From NCBI GenBank assembly GCA_021234155.1, contig JAJEKV010000005.1, positions 21,374,089 through 21,438,088 of the forward strand: DNA of 64,000 bases, read 5' to 3'. Position 1 is the first letter of the stretch. The number at the start of each line of letters is the position of its first letter. The notes beneath the pieces were generated by a model. That model was not told the DNA's origin. It saw only the letters and a list, made by a program, of their open reading frames with translations, and made no database searches. The DNA is from Isoetes taiwanensis (Eukaryota; Streptophyta; Lycopodiopsida; Isoetales; Isoetaceae). The position numbers and the translations under genes are program-made. This document shows positions 56,843 to 64,000 of the stretch, one piece after another.

Positions 56843-57889
56843 ATTCTAGAATGGGACTCGCAAGAAACCAACAAACCACCGATATAGATAGGCTTCTCAT
56901 TCATCTCAGCAGATTTCTACAATGGTGGACAGTGGGTAGCCGCACACATGCGAACTACCCACGAAAAATAAAGGGAAAATCCAATTATATCATTTGGACC
57001 CCAAAAAAATACAATGCTAATAGATGAGTGGCTGATGTACTGCGCCGAAAGCTTATCACCTGATTAAAAACCCGCCCTTTCGGTTTTCGAGGAAAAACCC
57101 TAGTGATAAGCCTTGGCAAGGGGCTTAGACAAACGTAAGGCATAGAATCGCTCCCAAAAACCCCGCATGGAGAAGTCGGGCGGATGCCGCTCGCCAACCC
57201 CGTACCGCACATCACCAACACAACAAACGAGAAAAACATACCGGAGAAAAGCATCACCCAACGGGTGAAAAAAAGCATCACCCAAATGGTGGAACAACAT
57301 GATAGACGAGAACTTGTACAAAATATAATAAACAAAAGAAGGGGGGGGGTGGGTTCAAAGAGAATAAGGTAATCTTTGAAAGAAGAGGAAGCTTGGATGA
57401 GACGTGGATGCGAAATGCTTGCTGAAATAGCGAACTCCCAACCAAAACGGGCATGCGCCCATGCATGCATGCATGACATGCATGCTCGTCCCATTCTAGA
57501 ATGGCGATCCGATGTCTCGGATCGATCGCGATTCTAGAATGGGACTCGCAAAAACCAACAAACCGCCACTACCGGAGAACTTCCTTACAAACTAGGATCG
57601 AGGGGCGGAGGTCACGGGGACGCGAGGCAAAGGCCGGTAAAGGATAGCAAGAAAGATACGCCAAATTGGCTAAACCAGGCAGGAAGAAGCCCCTCCCCTG
57701 CCTGGAAACAATTCAAAGAGAATAAGGTACTGCTGAGAGAAGAGGAAGCGCCGATGAGACGGGATGCGTAAAACACCTTTGAAATAGCGAACTCCCAACC
57801 AAAAACGGGCATGCGCCGCCCGCATGCATGCATGACATGCATGCTCGTCCCATTCTAGAATGGCGATCCGATGTCTCGGATCGATCGCG
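56843..57889 (+). repeat. Tandem family A units
   Basis: Two head-to-tail units: 56,843-57,530 and 57,531-57,889. Both start with ATTCTAGAATGGGACTCGC and end with ATCGATCGCG. About 50 bp before each unit end stands the palindrome CCATTCTAGAATGG (57,491-57,504, repeated in the second unit). The second unit is a shortened version of the first. GCATCACCC motifs are at 57,248 and 57,276, as in the block at 25,735. Confidence 0.8.
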
Positions 57890-58620
57890 ATTCGACAAAA
57901 TGGAACTTATACTGAGAAGAAGATTTGGCAACCACACCATATGGATCCACCGCGAAAACAAATAGTACACGCATGGTCAATCGATGTTCACCGAGAAACC
58001 CGTAAAAACATAGATAGATCCGTAAAACAAAAAGATAGATATCGATGAGAAACCGGGCAAACAAAATATATAGAGAGATTAGCTTCGAATGCTCGATGCG
58101 AAACGCAGATATATCGAGTGTGCCCGTTTGTTCTTCAACAATATGCAAGCAAAAAATCGCACTACGTACCGGCCTTTTTTTTCAACGATTTCATATTACG
58201 CCTTCACCGTGAGAAAGCCGTGGTAAAAGCAAAAAGAAAAATAAGGAATCACCTGCGCCTTTTTCTATAGCGATGACTCTTCCTCCAGCCATGGCCGTTC
58301 TAGCATTCCCTGTTGAATTTTACCCTGTTAGATTCCGCTTCCTAAACCCTAACGAATCCCTAAACAAATCCTAAACCACCGCCATCGGCCGCGCATGCCA
58401 TCATCACCACGGCGATCGGCCAAAATCGATCTTTCCATTCAGAAATGTGGAGACAAAAAAAAAAAACCTAACCCCGAAAGTGCTTCCTCGGTAGGAAAAA
58501 AAGAATACCATAACACAAAAAATGAAACACTGAAGAAACTCGCCGGAAAAAGCGTTACATCGGGCGGTCGGAAAGGGCACACCGTCGTGAGAGAGAAAGG
58601 GCAAAAACTTTTTAAGTAAG
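57890..58620. other. No recognised gene
   Basis: Contains a CTAAACCCTAACG telobox-like string near 58,349 and a poly-A tract near 58,458. The open frame at 58,395-58,619 is Lys/Ser-rich and looks like chance. Confidence 0.4.
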
Positions 58621-58945
58621 TAGATTGAAACATCAAACTATATTTTCACATTGAAACCTCAAAATCGGACCGTATTTTCACATTGAAACCTCAAACTCAT
58701 ATCTTCAGACTGTATTTTCACATTGAAACCCTGGCAAGACGCGGGCACTGGAATCTGGCAAGACAAACGTACAATTATTAAACGTTGCTCCAACGAAACT
58801 CTGACCACTTGCACGAATAAACCAAATAGACAAATAAACAACACGAATAAACTCAAATAAACAACACAAATAAATGGAAACCAAAATAAACAACTCAAAT
58901 TTCAAAACTTACCAAAATAAACAACTCAAATTTCAAAACTTACCA
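58620..58945 (+). repeat. Short tandem repeats TATTTTCACATTGAAACC and AAATAAACAACTCAAATTTC
   Basis: Three to four copies of the first motif (58,638-58,735), followed by AATAAACAACACAAA variants and a clear duplication of about 31 bp at 58,884-58,945. Confidence 0.8.
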
Positions 58946-59619
58946 AAATTGTTCAGTTGCACACTTTTGCTCGGAAAATAGTGTCGCAAATTTGGAGTAG
59001 TTTCCATAAGTTTTTCCAGCATTTCATTAGTAAAATCATCGCTATTAGACATAGAAACATCAAAAATTCTTGCAGTGATTGGCAACAGACTTCGCAATGT
59101 CATCAACATTAATAATCTTTGTTTTTTCCTGCTCTGAACATGAACTCCCACCAGTCACCACACCTTATAAACATAAAAAGCATAAGATAGAGAACTAAAT
59201 AAACCATAGAACTAACCTGTGTTACCAGTTTCAAGTGGCACAAGGACCTTTGATGATTGAGAACCTAATAATAACTTTTCTTTTGCAGCAATTCACTCCA
59301 CGCAGCACGTCATTATACAACCTTAACGAGTCGCTATCATTATATGGCTTTGAATTGATCTCCATAGCAGCTTCCACCTGAATATCTTTGCTCCTATCAT
59401 ACCTATATTAAACATAATCATGTAAGTTTATTAAACACAATCATCTTAGGTTCTAGAAGATCATAATAAGAAGTCTTACTGTGTTTCTATGCCCTGTAAC
59501 AAGTTTCCCGATACATCCGAGTTATTGTAGATACTCGACCGCTTTTGTTTGAAAGCTAAACGTCAACAGTGCTGCCCATGCTTTGTACCCAACTAGAGAG
59601 ATTATTGACACCAACCCTA

Positions 59620-60815
59620 CCCTTCTGAAACCAGATCTACATAAACAAATATAACAGATTAATATCGAAAAGAAACAAAAAATAAATAGATAAAATACTT
59701 ACATTGCCCTTAAAGTTCGGAATAAGTTGCATAAAGAATGGCCTTGGATCTGCAATCTCCTTCGGTGGAAGATGCCGCACATACTGTTTATAGGTAAGAA
59801 TGAAATCGTCTTCATAAGTCCAGATCGATGGCTTAAAGTGTGACTCATCAAATTGAATCACTGTTGTAACCCAAATTTTACTTGTCCTCTCATCATAAAG
59901 GAGAAACTCTGAAGAACCATCAAAGTAAAATCCACATCCTTACACTCATATAGCTTAGCGCCACCCCTGATAGCAAAACGAGTAACTAAAAAAATAGCAA
60001 AGTCGCTTCTGGATCCCTTTCGGGCTATGGATTTGGAAATCTAAATCTGCAAGCAGATCTATTTCTGTGTTGAAACACCTCCTTAACACCTACACCCTCC
60101 TTCCTTGCTTTATCAGCAGCAGCAATGAAACCTAGTCTAGCCTTACCGAATCGCAGATCCCTTAAAATATTAAATGGTGGCTCCTTAAGATCACCCGTCA
60201 AATTAAATGTTGCCTCCTGCTTCTTACGTACAATGCGACCTATTGCCTTCAGTAGGCAATTCAAACTGAAAAAAGAAAACATAACAACGTGACGTACCAA
60301 AATAAACTACTCTAAAAAGTATTCTAAAACTACCCTAACAGCTGCTAAACTACCCTAACACCTGCTAAAGTAAACTAGCTTAGAACTAAAAATAAAGTAA
60401 AGTACTAACCTCCCAGGTGGAAAAAGACTGCCATCTTTTTTTCTAACTTGCAGAAGGAAGCGCATGACCATGTCATTCAGCTGCAACAGAATATCTTCGA
60501 TTGGAGTTTCTGGTGAAACAGGTAATTCCTTTTTAAAATGCCTTCTTTAGGCGTCAAATCAGTCTCTAGCCCATTTAGTTTGCTTGCTCGACCTATCTTT
60601 CCCATCCTTCTCAGTTTCTAAGACAACCTTTTCATCAAGTTTAGCATATTTCTTGCATGCTTTACTGTCCTCTTTATCAACAAATCCTTGGTTGAACCAA
60701 ACCTCATTTTCAATGCTTTTCAACAAATTTTCAATATCATCTGGATTAGTTTCCTTCACCAACAGCAAACACGAAGCAAAACCAAGCAAAATAAACCACC
60801 TTATATTATTCATTG
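59620..60815 (-). CDS. Unrecognised minus-strand exons, possibly one gene
   Basis: Candidate coding pieces: 60,559-60,813 (Lys/Glu-rich, N-P-D-D-I-E-N-L-L), 60,025-60,300 (F-N-L-T-G-D-L-K-E-P-P-F-N-I-L-R-D-L-R-F-G-K-A) and 59,637-59,861 (S-I-W-T-Y-E-D-D-F-I-L-T-Y-K-Q-Y-V). Between them are AT-rich stretches with splice-like borders. The composition is protein-like but I recognise no domain. It could be a gene captured by a transposon. Confidence 0.35.
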
Positions 60816-61453
60816 CAATCTGTTACAGAAACCTGCATGAAAACAATAACCTGAATCAGTTAAATAAACAAAAAGAATAACCTGAAAATTAGAAGAACAA
60901 TAACATTACCAGAAAATAAAACTTGACAACCACGAGGTCTCCTAAGATATTCTCTAAGAAAACACAAGCCAATGCATTCAGAACATAAAACTCGAGTTCT
61001 TACTCCAGAAAACTTCATGCATGTACAACACACTCTCGATTCCTTACTCCACAAGATCCTGCAAAAATATAAATAAAGAAATATTAGCAAAGAAAACACA
61101 GAATTACCAAAGTAAAACCAGACACTAATATCATACCTTACAATAACAGCAAGATCAGCCGCCAAACGATAAGCTCGACTGCCAGCAAGGCAAAAACGTC
61201 CAAGAACCTGCAAAACCATCAAACATTGAGAAAAAATAAGAATAACGAAAATATAAGCTCAAATCTCGAAGCGCCAAAGGGATTTTACTGCCTCTGCCAA
61301 AAAAATCGCCAAAACTCTTCACTATCTTCAAATCTGTAACCAAAAAGAAAAAAAATAGAAATAACACCAAGCGCCAATGAGATTCATGCTTCTGGCATAA
61401 GAAACTACCAGATTAAGCCAAAAAGATGCTCCTCCGACAGCATGCAGCCACAG

Positions 61454-61485
61454 AAAATTGCCAGAGAGAGAGAGAGATAGATAGT
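61454..61485 (+). repeat. GA/GATA microsatellite
   Basis: A run of GAGAGAGAGAGAGATAGATAG. Confidence 0.9.
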
Positions 61486-61663
61486 ATTTTAACGTCACGC
61501 CACTAGGCAGCATCCAACTGGACATGTGACCACACACCACACTACATTGCTTGGTTGGGCCCTACCCCCAACCACTTTACATTGCGTCTGTGGGTTTTGA
61601 CACCCAACAGTTCAGAGTGCGATGCTGGGCAGTCTCGAACTCGAGACCTATAGTTGCTAGATC

Positions 61664-62050
61664 CACTACAAAAACGTTGAGCCTTTTCGACGTCTATATC
61701 GACCTTTGAACGTCGATGCAACGTCGATCATCGACGTTCAAAGGTCGACGGTAAACCTCTATATCGACTGACGACCGTCGATCGTCGACCAAAAACCGTC
61801 GAATAATCGTGTCGAAATAGCGGCGTCGATGCGTCGGCGATGGATCGTCGATCATCGACGAATCGTGGCGATGGCGATATGCCGCAGTGATGCCAATGGC
61901 GCCCGGCATCACCGCCCACTGAACGTCGATGATCGACGTTCAGCTGGCGTGCCATGGTGGCGTGCCATGGTGGCGTGCCACGCTGGAGGTTCAGCGTGCG
62001 GTGCGTGCCACGGTGGCGTGCCACGCTGGACGTCGATCATCGACGTCTCT
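61664..62050 (+). mobile_element. CACTA-type (En/Spm) transposon end with hairpin subterminal repeats
   Basis: CACTACAAAAA at 61,664 is the typical CACTA terminus; ATC before it would be the 3-bp target site. The following 380 bp hold repeated CGTCGATNATCGACG motifs, including a perfect 19-bp inverted repeat with a 12-base loop (61,699-61,717 with 61,730-61,748), as expected of subterminal transposase sites. No matching opposite end (TAGTG) was identified, so the element probably runs past the window. Confidence 0.7.
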
Positions 62051-62459
62051 AAATATTAAAAAAAAATTAAAAAAATAAAAAAATTAAAAAATTTAATGGG
62101 TGCAATTTAAGACATATTAAGTTGTAAAGACTTCGAATTTTATTTATCAAATAAAATATTTGGAGAAATCTAAATTAATCAATTAAAATCTAATTAAAAA
62201 CAACTAAAATCTAAATTAATCAATTAAAATCTAAATTAATCAATTAAAGATCGTTCTTAAAATAGACTTAGGTATCAGAGGCGTACACGTAATCAAAATA
62301 TAAAAAGTAGTGAGAAAATATACTTTCAAAATCATATTCAACAAAAGTTAATGTATCATTGAACTACAAAATACGTAAAGTCTATTCACCACACTTGGAG
62401 TTGGAGAATAGCGAGACATAACATAAAAATTGAGAGTTCAAGCTGCGCTACCGTGTGAT
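62051..62459. other. AT-rich, no gene
   Basis: Includes a triplicated AATCTAAATTAATCAATTAA type motif at 62,160-62,250. Confidence 0.5.
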
Positions 62460-62727
62460 CTCTCGTCTTCCTCGTCGTCCTGCCATGAAAACATATCACG
62501 AAGCTTAAAGCTAAATACTTGCAAAGAATTATGTAGTGAATAATACATACATCACCCTTTTCACCAAGAGCGATTCGGATGGCCGCCGCATTGCCCAATC
62601 GATTAGCCCTTTCGCGATCATCTCTAGTCGCTGGCCGTTTAAGGATTGTTTGGCACAAGCTGTTAAAATTACTATAACCACCAGATCCAGTCATGTTGGT
62701 AGCATAAGCGCTCAGATTACTTGTCAT
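62455..62727 (-). CDS. Last exons of an unknown, possibly CACTA-encoded protein
   Basis: A minus-strand exon (A-T-R-D-D-R-E-R-A-N-R-L-G-N-A-A-A-I, from about 62,640 down to near 62,550) is followed by a GT/AG-bounded gap. A short acidic end after GGCAG then reads D-D-E-E-D-E-R-S-H-G and a stop near 62,455. Its place inside a CACTA-type end suggests an element gene. No family is identified. Confidence 0.35.
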
Positions 62728-63059
62728 TACCTTAACGCCAAAGCCGGGCTAAAGTTGCCGCTACTCCTCTCGCTGACAATATGTTGGCCTTGCAAGACTG
62801 CAACACAACACAAGTCCTTAGTCCCTTTATATTAATCTAGATATACGTCTACGACTTGTGCTAAGCATTAGAGATGTACTACGAATGACGCTTCGTTCAT
62901 CCAATGGGGTCGAGTCGCTTCTTCTATCGGGACATTTTCCATATCAGCATGTTTTATTAGTCTCTTCTTCTGGTCGTGTCTGCATAACGTAAATCAAACA
63001 TGAGTGCGATATTGATCACGATTAAGAACAAGGGAAGGTAATACCTCATGGCTTTAACA

Positions 63060-63300
63060 TGTTGACCAGCTCACTGCTCATCCACGGTCTTGAGGGACAT
63101 CTCTCTGTTTTGAGCTCGGGATATTCCTCCTCTAGCCTATTCCTTAGTTCTATTTTCTCGCATCAAATGAGTCATCCCTCCAAGTACCCTTGTGGACATT
63201 AAAAACAATGTTGTTCGTGAGGGCATTCAGGTCTCCTATGAAATTCCTCTCCATCTTTAGTAGTGCCCAAGCGGAAACTTGTGTTCGCTTCACTCAACAA
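63060..63300 (-). pseudogene. Unknown minus-strand coding fragment
   Basis: The minus-strand reading contains I-E-L-R-N-R-L-E-E-E-Y-P-E-L-K and S-R-P-W-M-S-S-E-L-V, followed upstream by stops. It resembles a decayed transposon-associated protein, but I cannot name it. Confidence 0.3.
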
Positions 63301-64000
63301 AGAAAATCGACTTCAAAGTTAATACATATGAATAAGTGTTAGTGAACCATAAATTACGTAATTGAAGGCGAACTCACTCATATAAGAAAGTGGTGTGCAC
63401 GCTTAGGTGGGCGGTCCGAAGCCTCTCTAGCTGGGTGAAGAGGAAAGTCGGGGGACCTTATTTTGCCGTCGACGCTCATTACCGACGCTCCTTCGGGGAG
63501 GTTCCTGAGGCTCGCCCTGATATTCGCCAGTGTAGGCAAAGCTATGTCGAGCGGGAACACCCCTCGCCCTAGTTGCGGCCAGGGCCCCTTTACCTTTACT
63601 GGCGAATTCTTGAGCGACAACGTTGGCGGTCAGCCCGGGACCTGTCGGTTGGGTGGTGTGCTTTCTTCCCAGTGGAGATCAGACGTGATATGACGGAGAT
63701 CCATACTCGAGATCGTGGGATCCTCGTCCTCGAGATGAGCCCTCGCCTCTTATTCTTCTTGGGCTGCGGTTGTGTTTGGGGTTGGTACCCAAACAGGCCC
63801 CAAATATAAGGGTGCAACCCAAGCACACGAAGAAAAGAACAATGGTGGATATGCACCCTACATTTAGAAAAATATTTATTAGAATATATTAGAAATAAAC
63901 TACTAACCTAAATGTTAACCTAGCTAATAATGCATACCAAATCCGCAAAATGGTTTAGGTGGCGGTGGCGGACTACGTCCGAACCAAGTACTTCCCCAAA
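63301..64000. other. Right edge, unresolved
   Basis: GC-richer frames on both strands (for example 63,378-63,620 minus, R-A-S-L-R-N-L-P-E-G-A-S-V) may be exons of the same element, but neither strand gives a recognisable protein. Confidence 0.3.

Noticed and set aside
58340-58380. Telomere repeat
   Set aside because: Only a single CTAAACCCTAA-type string with degenerate neighbours; too short for an interstitial telomere.
61664-64000. Complete CACTA element
   Set aside because: No TAGTG-type opposite end with subterminal repeats could be identified inside the window.

Overview
The window is nuclear DNA from a land plant with a repeat-rich genome. The evidence is a tRNA-iMet-type primer binding site at two LTR elements, MULE, Helitron and CACTA-type transposon signatures, telobox motifs, and a nine-exon plant lipoxygenase gene. 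I cannot name the species. Only one clear host gene is visible, the lipoxygenase on the minus strand at 48,002-51,286. Almost everything else is mobile DNA in nested layers.

The most unusual content is at 1-19,433. Two related Ty3/gypsy LTR elements each carry a histone H3-like gene ahead of the usual retrotransposon genes. Element 1 (plus strand, 1-13,159, left edge cut by the window) runs: LTR, PBS, two palindromes, H3-like gene, two palindromes, a second accessory ORF (ORF2), gag, protease, RT, RNase H, integrase with chromodomain, PPT, LTR. Element 2 (minus strand, 13,160-19,433 visible) has the same order as far as it can be seen: LTR, PBS, intact 374-codon H3-like gene, two palindromes, ORF2, start of gag. 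Element 1 appears to have inserted into the gag region of element 2. The H3-like proteins start with a recognisable H3 tail (M-ARTK...). They continue through a linker of about 270 residues, acidic and then W/Y/P-rich, and end in an H3 histone fold that aligns without gaps to canonical H3 residues 49-135. The paired palindromes are 199-203 bp apart in both elements.

19,434-39,277 is an old Ty1/copia element. It was split by element 2 and by a 17.6 kb MULE (19,458-37,012) that has 9-bp target-site duplications and terminal inverted repeats. The MULE holds a decayed SWIM-type MULE transposase, two inverted arrays of a 26-bp repeat whose core matches its own termini, inverted blocks of an unclassified repeat (family A), and an Ulp1-like (C48) protease gene cut off just after its catalytic cysteine. 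The copia pol resumes at 37,013.

39,300-43,800 is a second, better preserved MULE transposase flanked by arrays containing GGAATCAC/GTGATTCC. 43,888-47,172 has small unrecognised ORFs and a Helitron 3' end. The lipoxygenase gene lies between this and an oppositely oriented Helitron 3' end at 52,040. 52,070-61,660 is mostly AT-rich with no confident gene, plus tandem family A units and an unrecognised set of minus-strand exons. A CACTA-type terminus begins at 61,664 and the window ends in unrecognised, possibly transposon-borne, minus-strand coding fragments.
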